From positions 34,882,501-34,946,500 of the forward strand of contig NC_059501.1 in the NCBI RefSeq assembly GCF_914767665.1: DNA of 64,000 bases, written 5' to 3'. The notes beneath the pieces were generated by a model. It saw only the letters and a program-made list of their open reading frames with translations, searched no databases and was not told the DNA's origin. Made by a program: the position numbers and the translations under genes. Source of the DNA: Harmonia axyridis (lineage: Eukaryota; Arthropoda; Insecta; Coleoptera; Coccinellidae). Numbering within the stretch: position 1 is the stretch's first letter; each line of letters starts with the position of its first letter. Positions 12,561 to 23,939 of the stretch are shown here, one piece after another.

Positions 12561-13523
12561 TCACCTCATCCAATCCTCGGCCGATGTTAAAGGAGCAAAA
12601 GCTGAAATTTGATTGTGGATTCTTGAGAGTTTCAGATCGGAATTTTCAGATTTTATTTTAATGAGGTTCTGATTTTTATCACCACAATGTTCGGATCCTA
12701 TGATGGATTCTATGGAGAAACCATTTCGACTTTTTTTGGTCATTTCGTTGCTCAAATACTCATCTGTGTCCGAAACTGGAGTCATACTGGGCTGGACAGG
12801 CACAGGTTTGCACAGTGTCGGTTGGGGCAAAATCCCGAGCGGACCGAGACCTAATCTGGAAAGATCCATAGGAGGAAGCAGTGGTAAGTTGTTCGGCAAA
12901 CTTGAAGGCAAGCCTGGAAGGTATGAATACGGATTCGGAATGCCATGTGATGAAAACAAAGAGTTATGGTAGTTTTCTTGCGACAAGAAAGAAGCTACCA
13001 TTGCCGACGCATGATGGTCACGAAGAATGACGTTGGGTGATGGCCTTTTGTACCTTTTTCTTCTGCGGAGGAAGCTACCGTTATCGAACATATCTTCGGC
13101 CATCGGGTCCAAAGTCCAATAATTTCCTTTACCGGGATTACCAGGTTCTCTCGGGATTTTAATGAAGCAATCATTCAACGACAAATTATGTCTTATGGAA
13201 TTCTGCCAAGCAGGAAATTTTTCTCTATAATACTGAAATCGTGTCATAATAAACTCACAAATACCACTCAGGGTCAGCTTTTTCTGTGGCGACTGAAGAA
13301 TAGCCATAGTAATCAAGGCTATATAGGAATAAGGAGGCTTGATCAACTGATGACCGGACTTCTTAGGCTTCACCTTTTGGAATTTGCTGCTGTCTCTACT
13401 GTTATCTTGCACGTCAGCGTTCCCTCGAAGATCCAGAGGACTTTCCGGCGTTCTGTAGTTAGAGTCTAGTAACACATCGGTTTGCATCTCTTCGTTAGTG
13501 GTGAAATGGCACTTGGACATCAT
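12561..13523 (-). CDS. foxD: Forkhead box D transcription factor (FoxD)
   Basis: A nuclear DNA-binding regulator of 320 residues in one exon. The winged-helix forkhead domain covers residues 62-160: KPPYSYIALITMAI, the recognition-helix block WQNSIRHNLSLNDCFIKIPR, then GKGNYWTLDP and the basic wing RRRKRYKR. Subclass D is indicated by SPQKKLTLSGICEFI and PMAEDMFDNGSFLRRRKR, as in fly fd59A and vertebrate FoxD proteins. After a proline/leucine-rich stretch (197-250), residues 269-276 read FSIESIIG, an engrailed-homology-1-like motif that recruits Groucho co-repressors in other FoxD proteins. The first of two adjacent ATGs is taken as start; an in-frame TGA lies 11 codons upstream and makes a longer N-terminus unlikely. 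The single-exon structure is typical of many FoxD genes. Two inverted repeat copies flank the gene at about 1 kb on each side. Confidence 0.95.
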   Translation of the reverse strand: MMSKCHFTTNEEMQTDVLLDSNYRTPESPLDLRGNADVQDNSRDSSKFQKVKPKKSGHQLIKPPYSYIALITMAILQSPQKKLTLSGICEFIMTRFQYYREKFPAWQNSIRHNLSLNDCFIKIPREPGNPGKGNYWTLDPMAEDMFDNGSFLRRRKRYKRPSPNVILRDHHASAMVASFLSQENYHNSLFSSHGIPNPYSYLPGLPSSLPNNLPLLPPMDLSRLGLGPLGILPQPTLCKPVPVQPSMTPVSDTDEYLSNEMTKKSRNGFSIESIIGSEHCGDKNQNLIKIKSENSDLKLSRIHNQISAFAPLTSAEDWMR

Positions 13524-14349
13524 CGGATGGACTCCCTTATTCTCCAGCGATCAAAAATAGGGTTATAAACATGATTCACAGTATCCGAACAAAGTCACTC
13601 AGTATCAATTGTATATTGTCCTCTTAATCGCACTAGATCAATATTATCTTTTCTCTAATAGCGAACTCGTTCACTGAACTGCGTTAGATGAGATAAATTC
13701 AATGATTAGCGATGTTTCAAATCATTAATCAACGTGAATGTTATCTCAAGCTCACACCGACTGATAAGCTTTATAAGCGACATGCGTTGCTTTTTGTAGC
13801 TGTTCTTCGAGGGATTTGTCGTCAACTGAAGAGAAGCTGTGTAGAAATGTTATACCAATATTATCTTGACAAGAACAATGATAGTTCGGGACACCACATT
13901 TCCGGGTTGGTAACGTCAAAACAAAGCGACGGTGGTGGGGAGGGCAGAATCCACGCCTACCAACCCCTGTAAAGTGACGCCTATTTCACCCCTTACGGTA
14001 ACAGGTTTACTTGAGATTTTCACGTCCCAAAGTATGTTTATTATTCGCCCTCTATATTCATTGATTTTTACCCTCCTCTCGTAAACATATTTCGTTCTTT
14101 GAGGGAGGAATGCAAATTTCAATCTCTAAAGATTTCATGCTCCGGAGCATCTGATGAGGTCAATGTGGACTGTTATTTATCCCACCATTCCCATCTAAGA
14201 AATATTTATTTCTAGGTAGATACTTGCAGAGTATTTTGCATATTCATCTTATTTTCCAAAAAAAAAAAATTATGAGTTTCAAAAAAAGAAAAAAAAATTA
14301 ATTTTTCTTCAACTTTCATATCCTAAATAAACCTATAATTTTGGAAATA
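13524..14349. other. foxD upstream region
   Basis: Non-coding DNA between the foxD start and the second motif-rich repeat. It probably contains the promoter and 5' UTR, but I cannot place a transcription start. A somewhat GC-richer patch lies at 13890-14000. Confidence 0.4.
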
Positions 14350-15554
14350 TTGGGAACCAGAATGGTTCTCGACCAGTTAACAGAAACATCGATTTCGAGC
14401 ACGATTTTTTCACACATAAACTTATCAAATTTCAATGGTGTTGGTGTTCATCGATTCTTTGGCGAGTTTTAAATGATTTCTCATATAATTTTAAACGTTC
14501 TTTCCGTATTTAACCTTTGAAATGTGGAAACATATAAAAAATCTCAATAACCTTCGGTTCTCGACCACGCCGCAGAGTTCTCGACCATTTTTGTGTTAGT
14601 TTTCGACCACTAATAATAGTGGCCTCTCCACTTAAAAATTTTATAAAAAACTTTAGAGCGAGATGAGTGATTAGTACTTACTTTCGTACCGTACCATCGA
14701 CCTCACTCAGATGGGTTTCAGATGAACTAATCAAGTAAGAAACACTCGAAACGTAAAGAAAATTATTTTGCAAAAGTTTCCACCTTCTATAAATATTTCA
14801 AAATAGCAACTCATACAACATTATTTGGTTATTTTGCTCTTAATATCTATTTAGAAACTAATGAGTAAATAAAATATAAAACACCGACCACCAGTGGTCG
14901 AGAATTAAGTACAATCAAATTGGTTCTCGACCACGAATAAACAAAGGGTAGAAATAAGTGTTTCAACGTTAATTCGGTGGTCGCAAACTAATATTCAGAA
15001 AGTAGATATATAAATGAATCAGGGTATCGAAAAAAAAAACGAAAATGATCCAACAGAAATATATCGGTTGACATAAACAATTATTGAAGTAACATATTGG
15101 TTCTCGACCACTTTGGTCGAGAAATAAAAGATACAAATTTTCCAATACCAGTTCGCGAACGCCGAATATTTAACAAAAAAAATATACATTTATCTGCTTC
15201 TTGGTTGAAATACACTCAAAAATATATCTTATAGTTGATATGGAACAAAATATACACACATAATTCATTTAAAATAAGAAATAATTACTCTTTTCTGGTC
15301 ATATATCACAGAGCACTTTTATTAAAGAGGACGAGAAAGAACCCTTTTCTATGATAGACGATTATAAACTAATTTTAAGCGCGAAAACTTTGACCTATAC
15401 CCCTACTATGGAAACTATCTTCGAAGGGTAGAATGGTCGAGAACACGTACCGCGAAAATATTTGGCACAACATGATATATTTTTATTATTATTTTATCTC
15501 AAATCACGGAATGGTCGAGAACCAGTGCCGGTCGGCTAACCAGTGCATTTACCC
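14350..15554. mobile_element. GGTCGAGAAC-motif element, copy 2 (inverted)
   Basis: This is the reverse-complement relative of the 10419-11601 element and aligns along essentially its whole length with scattered substitutions and small indels. It ends TGCATTTACCC followed by TA, like copy 1. The end next to foxD (around 14350, GGGAACCAGAATGG) has decayed. At the far end, CGGTCGGCTAAC is followed by an extra CAGTGCATTTACCC, so it combines sequence found at opposite ends of copy 1. The GGTCGAGAAC-type motifs are mostly kept. No coding capacity is seen. Confidence 0.7.
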
Positions 15555-15556
15555 TA

Positions 15557-16270
15557 CCATCACTTGAGTTTTTCAAATTATGTAGAACAATTTCTACAGA
15601 CAATGCCAGTTGTACGCTATGTAGTGTCAATGGTATCAGCATGATTATATTAATTAATAGGACTTTACTTCAAATCAAACAGAATTAAGGTTTTCACGAA
15701 ACTCAAGTGATGATTTCACATAACAACTGAACAAAGTAACAATTTATTTGACAATTCTGGCACCAGTCTACTATTTGGCCAAAAAAAAAAGAAACGAAGT
15801 TCCAATTTGCTTAGCTAGACTCGATATTTTTGTAGAGTGTGATACATTGTTGAATTCGTTACTTTTTCTTTATCACCCCATAAGCAGAACCAATATAACG
15901 TCCCTAAGAAAAAAAAATTTGATTATCGCGTCTCTGAAACAATGGAAAACAGAAAAAATCTGAAGACGTCATTAGAATTTCTATATTGAATGATGGCTAC
16001 AAACCAAATTTTGTGAAGTTATTTCGAAAACCATCGGAGATATTATGGATCTGTTCGCACCAACACACTAATCCCTAAATATCGCCACCCTGTATTCGTA
16101 ACGGTTCTCGATATCCCTGTAGTGTCTCTCTTAATAGTTCTAACCCAAATCTTATTCAAATTAATGCGGTACACAATTATCCTACAAAATGACATATCAT
16201 ATTTCTCTTGCTACTTGAAATTAATCTACTTTGCTCGATCAAAATTAGATAGGAGACAGATAGAAGTATA
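15557..16270. other. Gene-poor stretch
   Basis: No gene, RNA or repeat boundary recognised. Confidence 0.4.
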
Positions 16271-16272
16271 TA

Positions 16273-17686
16273 CAGGGTGAGTCCTTGGCTTGTACATATA
16301 TTTTAACCGAAGATTCCTGAGGTCAAAAGAAATACTTTTTTCCTTTACCGTTTTTTCTGATTCGGCCAGGTTAAAAAGATACAGGCTGTTGATAATCGAT
16401 AAAAAAATGTGATTTTCGGCTATATCTCGTAAATAGTTCTATTGAAGGAAATGATTTTTGGAATATAGCTTTTCCTTGATGTGATACATCTTCTCTGAAC
16501 ACAAGATTTCTTACACATCTTTCAGTTCCTTCATTATGAACATTACATCCCATAAAATACCAGAAATTCGAAGAACCCAATTCTTAAAAGTAATTTGAAC
16601 ATTCATTTAAGAATATTTGGCTAATTTGAAAAATAAAAGTATTCCTCATATTTTCTCCTACAAAGCGCCGTTTTCGAGTAACTTGATTTAAAAAAAAAAA
16701 AAATTATCTGTGAAATTCAAAAAATTGGGTAATTTGGCTAAATGCAACTCTGTTCTGTTGTGGAAAAACAACCACAGAAATGAATATTTACTATGAAGTC
16801 ATGTCTCAGGTTTTAGAATTGAAGTACTAGCCAACTTAGTTGTTTGAAAATGTATTTGTTATTTGAATAAGTTCACCTCAACTCCTCGATTTGATTACAA
16901 ATTACTGAGCTTTGACACAGCTCTGATAATATGAAGATACTTCATTAAAATCAACATTCTATTTTGAAAAGTGCAGATCACCCATAAGGCCCATGTTTAA
17001 AAAAGTTTTTGCAAAATAGTCCCATTATAATGACAACAATCAATATCCCACTGAAGACTGCTGCTAACGAACATTACTGTATTCTTCTTTAGGTCATTAA
17101 AACTCACATCGAAATACCACTAGGTACATACTAGACAAATTTTCATGTGATTGAGATTGAATACTTTTTGCTTTTTCATAAATTCATCCTAGAGCATAAT
17201 ATGATTGACCTACTTCCAAGAGTGCCATAATTGTTTTAATGTGAAAACAAAATAAGGTGAGTTGAAATTGAAACAGGATACATATTCAATTGTGGATATT
17301 TATATTGAATACTTCTAATTTATTTTCAATGGCAAAATCAAGATGAATCAAGTAGTAGAGTTGGCTATAATGTAGGTTCATATTATAGAACAAATTTGAT
17401 TACAAGTGGAGTCTAACATTTTCCATTGATTACAGATCCATAACATTTCATTCCAATATTTTCATACTTCATGGCTTCAACAATATTGATGCAGTTCAAT
17501 ATTTTTATGAGATAGTTGGAACGAATCAAATGCTTCATTTCATAGAGGAATTGCTTTCTATCAGAATGCACAGTGATTTATTCTGTATCCACACAATTAT
17601 TTTGCAAATTTTAAATGAAAAAAGTGTTTCTTTTGACCTCAAGAATCTTCGGTCAAAATATATGTACAAGTCAAAGACTCACCCTG
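16273..17686. mobile_element. TA-flanked element with CAGGGTGAGTC ends
   Basis: A 1,414-bp unit with terminal inverted repeats of about 70 bp. The left end starts CAGGGTGAGTCCTTGGCTTG and the right end is its near-complement (…AAGACTCACCCTG). TA dinucleotides at 16271-16272 and 17687-17688 would be the target duplication. The interior is unique and non-coding, so this is a non-autonomous DNA transposon. The end sequence resembles that of the foldback elements at 25419, 43464 and 57655. Confidence 0.75.
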
Positions 17687-17688
17687 TA

Positions 17689-19091
17689 TAAGGCAGGGAA
17701 CACTGAATGATCTGAATAAAATACCGCAATCCCTTGAGAGAAGACTCGGCTTCAAAATTGACTTGAGAATGACCCGCCAAAGTTATTTTACATCTACTTC
17801 CAAATTTCAACACGATCGAATCTTTTTTTTATATTCTGGAATTTTCTCCGATGATGTAATCAATATCAAATTTTGCAGAAAACAAATATCCAAACAGAAA
17901 ATTTTTCGAATCGATAGTGTTGAAATTATCAGCGCATTATTCTTCACGCGCAAATTATTATTATAAACAATTATATTTGATATTAAAATAACAGATATCC
18001 ACTATGAGTTGTCCATTATAAAAAAATCTTCAACCGCAAAAAAATTATCTGCAAAAGTAGTATGTTATACAATTCAACTAGGCAGTCGATGAATTAAACA
18101 ATTTTTGTCCATTAGAAATTTTTTTTCGAGATATAGTCATAATCGAAATATATAATAGTCAGTTGATCGTCATGATGAATGATATTTCGTATCCATTTGT
18201 CAGATTCGCAGACTCCCAATCTGAGAGCAAAGTACAGATCTAGACATGGAATCTAAAACCTCGTCCCAGTTTTATATCTGCATACCCTGATTTCGTCTAG
18301 ACTGTGTTTTTTCCATAAAAATATCACACCGTTGATTATAATCCGATATAATACCTTCTAAATTTTTACATCTGTTTTGATAAGATTTGTATGAACTTCT
18401 CTCTGCAGCAAATGAGTTTATTTATGTCTATGTAAACCACTCGATGTTTATTTGAGATCATACAATGTATCCGTGTATATCTAACAATAACAGATAAAAT
18501 CAGCATTTTTTATTTGGTGGATTCCAGAGAATGAGTTTTCGTCGTATGATGATGTTTTTCTAGGCTTATTGTTGAGTGGGAGTTTTAATTTGTCATATAA
18601 AATAGGATTACTGAGTTCACCGGCTTTTCTGACATGAATTATTTTTGTGCTACTCAAATTTCCTTATCCTCATAGGATTCACGAGATAGGTCTTGAATGG
18701 AATTATTTTTAATAATAGTAGAAAACTTCCTTTTAGTTTCATATTTCAATGGCGTAGAGAGAATTGGGGCGGCCTGGAGCCCCCTCTCAATCACTCGTAT
18801 GAATTGCTCACCGCAGAATCGGTTCAACATTATTAACAATTAGTCAAACATATAAAAACATTTTTTTTTATGGAATACTTTATAATTTTCCAAACTTCTA
18901 TTTTTCACCTATTTTTTCTAGTATATCGGGTGTCCCAAATTATCGTATACAGGCAATATCTAGCTTATTTGACAAGGTTAGAAAAAAATTTAAAAATTTC
19001 TTTGAATAACATCAAAGTACACTCTCCGTGATGTATAAAAAAGTTTCTTACATTCGACAGCCCTGTGGTAGCTATCCCTAACATTTTATTT
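17689..19091. other. Gene-poor stretch
   Basis: Nothing definable. GGGTGTCCCAAATTATCG near 18928 looks like one end of a DNA transposon, but no partner end was found. Confidence 0.35.
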
Positions 19092-19213
19092 TCAAATGGC
19101 ACAAATAGGTATATTGCCTATTTGGAAGATAACGATAGCACATACTTGGTAGTTTTTCATTAATAACAACAAAAACGTTAACATTTTGTGAAGTATGAAT
19201 TGCAACCAAAATA

Positions 19214-20673
19214 CAGTATAACTTCAGTAGTCCGGGCAGATATCGTTCCGGTACCTGCCCGGATTATTGAGGCTTCCGGATTACTGGAGTGATTTTAATT
19301 CATGAAATTAAGCAACTTATGAATTATCAAAATAAGGTTTATTAATCAAGTCACAAAAAAATATTATTTTCTTATAAAATAGAACAAAACAGAACAAAAC
19401 TCCTAAGAACATGTAACACGTTATGTAAATATGTACATGTAATTATAATAATGTATACATATTATGTATGTATGCAAAATGAAATATCTTCTACTTTTTT
19501 GAAAAATACATATCAATTTTAGTTTGGATCTTTTTGGATGCATCTATATCAGTTGCCTTATCTTTAAGCCTTTTCAAAAGCAATAAATCTTAAAAGGGAA
19601 GATTATTCTCCTCAGTCCACCTGATAGCTAGTAAAAACGCTTTGACATCATCTGCATGTTTCACTTTCTCCATATTTACATCACTTTCTGATTCAGAAGA
19701 TTCTTTCGTATTTTCCCCTACGACATCCTGGATGAGCTCTTTTCCAGTTGAATCAATGACAAACTCGTCTTCTCCCACAGCCCATTTCGTGATGTTTTCG
19801 CTGTTTAAATTATTTTCCCGGTCAATGATCTTTAAGGACTCTGTAATTTGTTTCAAATCTTTCTGACCTATTGGGCAAAGCTTCTTTTGTAGTTATGCCA
19901 GTGGAATATTCTCGTCATCTGATTCTTCTGGTTCCGAAATATTGGGCCATAAATTTGCCCAACTTCTTCTAATATTTTTTGAAGTTATGCTCGTCCAAGA
20001 TTGATCAAAATTGTCCATTATATCTTTTAAATTATACTGCTTCAAACAAGTTAGCACGTCAGTGCGAAATGATATGATTGAGAAGGCGTTTTCTTTATGA
20101 CACCTTTATGTTCTGGATTGAATTCTGATCCATCGGCTGTAGAACTGCTGTACAATTTGGCGGCAGATACATAATCCTAAAAATTGGATTAGTATTGTCT
20201 TCTTCCGCAGGTGGGTGTGATCGTGCAATGTCTAACTAAAAATTTCTAGACCTCCAGTATGAAAGATGTTTTGAACCATTCCATAAATAGTGGTCTCGTC
20301 ATCGAACCTTTGGTAGAAACACTGTAGATTTCGAAATACCAAACTGCTCTGCAATTTGACGTGTACGTTTTCCTATATCAAGGCAATCTAATATTTTTAA
20401 CTTTTCTGTAAGTGTAAGTGTCTTATGTGATCGTTTGACCGGAGCCATTGCGTCCAAAAAACCAAGTGCAATGAAAGATGCTGTCGCTGCGCTGTTTCCA
20501 ACCGACATGTAACCGTTTTTAACATGTATAGACAGAAAAATGCTATTTTGCATAATAAATATTTCCGAGCCCGGATTTCAGAGGCAAAAATTTTAAAATG
20601 CCCGAATCACAGCAGTGTCCGGAATACTGGAGTGTCCGGGGTAGCGACTGTCCGAACTATCGAAGTTGTACTG
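19214..20673 (-). mobile_element. Tigger/pogo-type DNA transposon, internally deleted
   Basis: A 1,460-bp element with inverted ends: left CAGTATAACTTCAGTAGTCC, right complement CAGTACAACTTCGATAGTTC. It is flanked by TA on both sides (19212-19213 and 20674-20675), as expected for the Tc1/mariner/pogo superfamily. It carries a broken transposase on the minus strand. The length is well below the usual 2-2.5 kb of intact Tigger elements, so internal sequence is missing. Confidence 0.85.
19590..20448 (-). pseudogene. Tigger/pogo transposase pseudogene
   Basis: Reading starts at 20448 with MAPVKRSHKTLTLTEKLKIL, followed by RQIAEQFGISKSTV. This is the CENP-B/psq-type helix-turn-helix that binds the element ends. 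The frame is then lost. Around 20110-20165 a second frame gives PNCTAVLQPMDQNSI, the conserved PPNtTalLQPMDQgvI block of DDE_1 transposases near the catalytic core. A third open piece (19590-19856) has the acidic, low-complexity composition of Tigger C-termini (GENTKESSESESDVNM). The first catalytic aspartates and much of the middle are absent. It is inactive. Confidence 0.8.
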
Positions 20674-21029
20674 TACCTACTCTGCAATTCAAAAAACGAA
20701 GCAATATTTAAAGCAAGTGTTCAAAATTATTTATTATTTTATATTCTTCTCGTTTTTTGTATTTCATCTACTTCTCATATGTGATGTTTGTACAATCATG
20801 GGTGTCATTTCATCTTTATAAGAATAAATAAATAACGTGAAAGATTCACGTACTATATAAATGTTTTTTCGTTTTTTGAATTGCATAGTATAGGTATTTT
20901 GGTTGTAATTCATACTTCACAAAATGTTAATGTTTTTGTTGGAAAATATCAAGTATGTGCTGTCGTTGTATTCCTAATAGAATGACACGCAATTTTCATT
21001 GACAATATACATGGGGTGCCATTTTGCCA

Positions 21030-22010
21030 AATAATAATTCGAAGACTTGAACCATAATATTATTATCAATTGAATTTGGAATTTTATTGACAGTGCATAT
21101 CAATCTCTATCCAACTGAAAATATAAGATTGTTTCATTAGAAGTAAAAGTGAAACTTTGGTGACAATATCGATTGATCCTCAAAAAGTACCTGCTGATAG
21201 ATTTCGAAAAATTTAGAAAAGCCATGACTTAGTATCAGTAGATCTTCAGCGCTCTTTCATTTGTGTATCACCAGAGGAATGTATATTTGTTGTTATGATA
21301 TCATTGTTGTTCGAATGATATGATTCCAGTGAAATTTGGCATCAACATTCAAGTGATTATTTTTAAACAAATCATATTAGAATCTAGTCGGGTCTGTTCT
21401 TATAGAAATATTTACATTTCCGAAAAAAACTTGATAGATTTCCTTCAAATTTTGATGATATTGTTGGTATGATTTGATATGTTCTTGTTCTCTGAAATTT
21501 CCACAGTAGGGAGGCTGTAGTTTCAGTGATGCGTAAGATAGATACTATATTCCAAAGTAGAATTGATAGAATTATCATAACTTAAATAATGCTATATTTA
21601 ATCCCTCTCAAACTCAAATTTTTGTTTTTACTGACAATGAAATTTTCCAATAGGTAATTGAATTTGAAATAGGGAATAAAATTATAATTAATACCTATAA
21701 TTTGTTACGTAATGAATTTCCATATATTATTGAGGCATTGTTGATATCCACTCAGAATATTTTAATTCTGTTCGATTATCTATTGTAGATTATAGTATTC
21801 AGTATACCATGATTCGAAAAATATAGTATCAGAGAATATGGAATATGGTCTATTTCGTGAAAATGGATAGACCAATGTAATTTTTCCAAAGTAACACTGC
21901 CAGCAAGTCAGTCGTACTTTTCATACCATGTATTTTGAAACCTCCGATTTGAATTTTCGACCCCACCCATAGTCACAAGATATTTACTCAGATCTGGTAC
22001 AGGTTGATAT
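21030..22010. other. Gene-poor stretch
   Basis: No feature supported. Confidence 0.4.
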
Positions 22011-22011
22011 A

Positions 22012-22575
22012 CACTGATCAACAATTGCTAGGGATCACTTATGAACTTCTCTTCATTTGTATTTTTTTCAAGTTATCTCGTGAATATCTGTACATTATAT
22101 GTTCTCTAAGGAAAAAGTAAGATGTTTTGAGTTGATTATATCAAAGTCTTCCTCACTTCATCGGCTCTTGTTCACAAAATCGATTATTATCTGTAGGCTG
22201 TTACAGGTGGAGTGAAAAGCAATGTGGTATTTGTTATTAAATCTGTTTTTTCTCTCGTTCAAACACATAAGGTGACAATAATTGAAGAAATGAGAACAAT
22301 ATCAGCTTATCAGTCATGCCGAGAAGACGTTTGGCTCCTGTGCAACTGGACCAAATCATACGGTGGATACAGGAAGGTTTGTCCCAGCGAGAAGTGTCCC
22401 GGCGGTTGAATATTTCGCAAAGTGTCGTGAGTCGGGCTTGGAATAGGTTCATCCAAAACGACTCAGTAGCTTATGTTCATGGGGGAGGTCGGCAGCGCAG
22501 TACAACAGCTGCCCAAGATCGTCTTTTGATCCTCAATGCTAGGAGAAATCCCACTTACCCGGCGTCGCGGCTCAA
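22012..22575 (+). mobile_element. 5' fragment of a Tc1-like transposon
   Basis: The fragment begins with CACTGATCAACAATTGCTAG, which resembles a Tc1-type end, then about 300 bp of leader and the start of a transposase gene. Homology stops abruptly at an AAT-repeat near 22573. The right half and right inverted repeat are missing. Confidence 0.65.
22316..22575 (+). pseudogene. Tc1-like transposase, N-terminal fragment
   Basis: ATG at 22316 opens MPRRRLAPVQLDQIIRWIQE. Residues 10-50 (GLSQREVSRRLNISQSVVSR) form the first paired-like helix-turn-helix, and GGGRQRSTTAAQDR followed by LNARRNPTYPASRL is the linker and start of the second DNA-binding subdomain of Tc1 transposases. The reading runs into AAT/ATA repeats after about 86 residues, and no DDE catalytic domain follows. 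A truncated, non-functional copy. Confidence 0.85.
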
Positions 22576-22674
22576 TAATAATATAATAATAATATCTGTT
22601 TGTCCATATATCCAATAAATGATTTATTAACTATAATGCATTTTCGATTATATCAAATAAACACTTCTCTCAGT

Positions 22675-22722
22675 GCAGAATTTATTTCGTGAGGCACTGC
22701 CTCATAGGACAAACCGCCACTG
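22675..22722. repeat. hAT-like terminal repeat fragment, copy 1
   Basis: The reverse complement begins CAGTGGCGGTTTGTCCTATG and continues GAGGCAGTGCCTCAC. CAGTGGCGG is a common hAT-type end. A related copy lies at 30655-30712. No matching opposite end or 8-bp duplication was found. Confidence 0.45.
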
Positions 22723-23765
22723 ATGTTTTCGTGCACACAGCGACCCAACGCACAAAAATGATTCTTACCTTCGATGTCGACCGAACCCAATCGTTTCATG
22801 CCACTCAAACCCAAAAATTTTAATAAATGGGCAAACTCATAACACACTGTTTTACTGGAATTACCGCGCAAAGAGGGAGTAATGAGTGAGCTCCATCAGA
22901 GGAAAAGTAAGAATTAACTTGTTAAAAAATTCTACAATTTCAGAAAAAGTGATCACTAATACGAAAACAATACGAATTCGTTCACTTTAACTTTGTTTGT
23001 TTTTCAATTCTTGTAGAAAATAATTTTTAGAGAAGCAATTTTTTTTGAGATTCATATAGGTAACCTTTAGGTACATCCCTTTTTCTATTCTTTAGTGTTG
23101 AAATTATTCCCATACCGTTTCCCTTCAACTGAATAATTGAATGAAGCGACTGAATGAATATTATATCCATAATAAACGGTTTTCGCTGAGGAAACCTAGA
23201 AAGCAACCCCTATTTCATTCCCCTTCAGAACTAATGAATACCCCGACTCGTAGATATTGTCCTTGTAAATAAAGTGGCATACCCCTGCAATACTCCCACC
23301 CTTCTTCTTGAAAGGGGAAGTGGGTGTGGTTACGGGGGAAACTAATATTTTCATTAGCCCTTGGCCTGTACCGAGGAGGAGTCAGTATATCTTTGTTTGA
23401 AAGGTAAATAATATTCTGCACAATATACACACCTTTATTATCGTTTCAATGTCCGCATTCACGAGGGATATAAGGGCTCATGGCATTTGAGATCTTGAAT
23501 GCTGGAATCCGGTAGCGACTCAGATTAAAATATAATTTATTACTATAGTAAGTATCCTGTGAAAAATAGAACTCAGTATAAGATCTACACATAATTTGAC
23601 TGATATAATTATATTTCTAGAACATGTATTTGATTATCACCACTATTTTTTGAAAATCACAAATTGATAAGGATTATATGAATTTCATCCAACGATATTC
23701 AAATACATAGTATGAACGGCACTGTCCACCGGGGCCGGCGTTAGGGGTAGGTAAATCAGTATATA
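22723..23765. other. Gene-poor stretch
   Basis: The part around 23210-23400 is GC-richer than its surroundings and includes partly palindromic sequence, but it has no coding or transposon signature I can name. Confidence 0.35.
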
Positions 23766-23767
23766 AG

Positions 23768-23935
23768 GCCCGCCACTCACGAAGCATTTTTTCGAGACTT
23801 TGAACGCCAAGCGTCCAAGAGATTCCAGTCGGGCAGTCAAGTTCATTCTCTGATTTACAGTCGTGCGGTCGTGTTCCGAGTTGCCCGACTGTAAAATTAT
23901 CCGAACGCTCGAACATGATAGCATCGTGAGTGGCC
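23768..23935. repeat. GC-rich palindromic repeat
   Basis: The outer arms CCACTCACGAAGC and GCATCGTGAGTGG pair. The inner arms CCAGTCGGGCAGTCAAG and the GTTGCCCGACTG region pair again. It is GC-rich against an AT-rich background, which suggests a mobile or imported hairpin element. Overlapping open frames on the minus strand are a by-product of the low AT content. Confidence 0.45.
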
Positions 23936-23939
23936 ACCT

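Larger units (their letters stand above)
19092..21025. repeat. Foldback repeat split by a Tigger insertion
   Basis: The sequence at 19092-19211 (for example ACATTTTGTGAAGTATGAAT) is matched in reverse complement at about 20895-21020. The same left arm resumes after the Tigger element at 20676-20700 (GCAATTCAAAAAACG), matched at about 20865-20890. With the Tigger element and one TA removed, the two arms become continuous. No coding sequence of its own. Outer ends are not sharply defined. Confidence 0.65.

Noticed and set aside
14150..14176. Hammerhead-ribozyme-like CTGATGAG with a short GTC...GAC stem
   Set aside because: The required GAAA after stem II is missing (TGTT instead) and stems I and III do not form, so it is probably chance.
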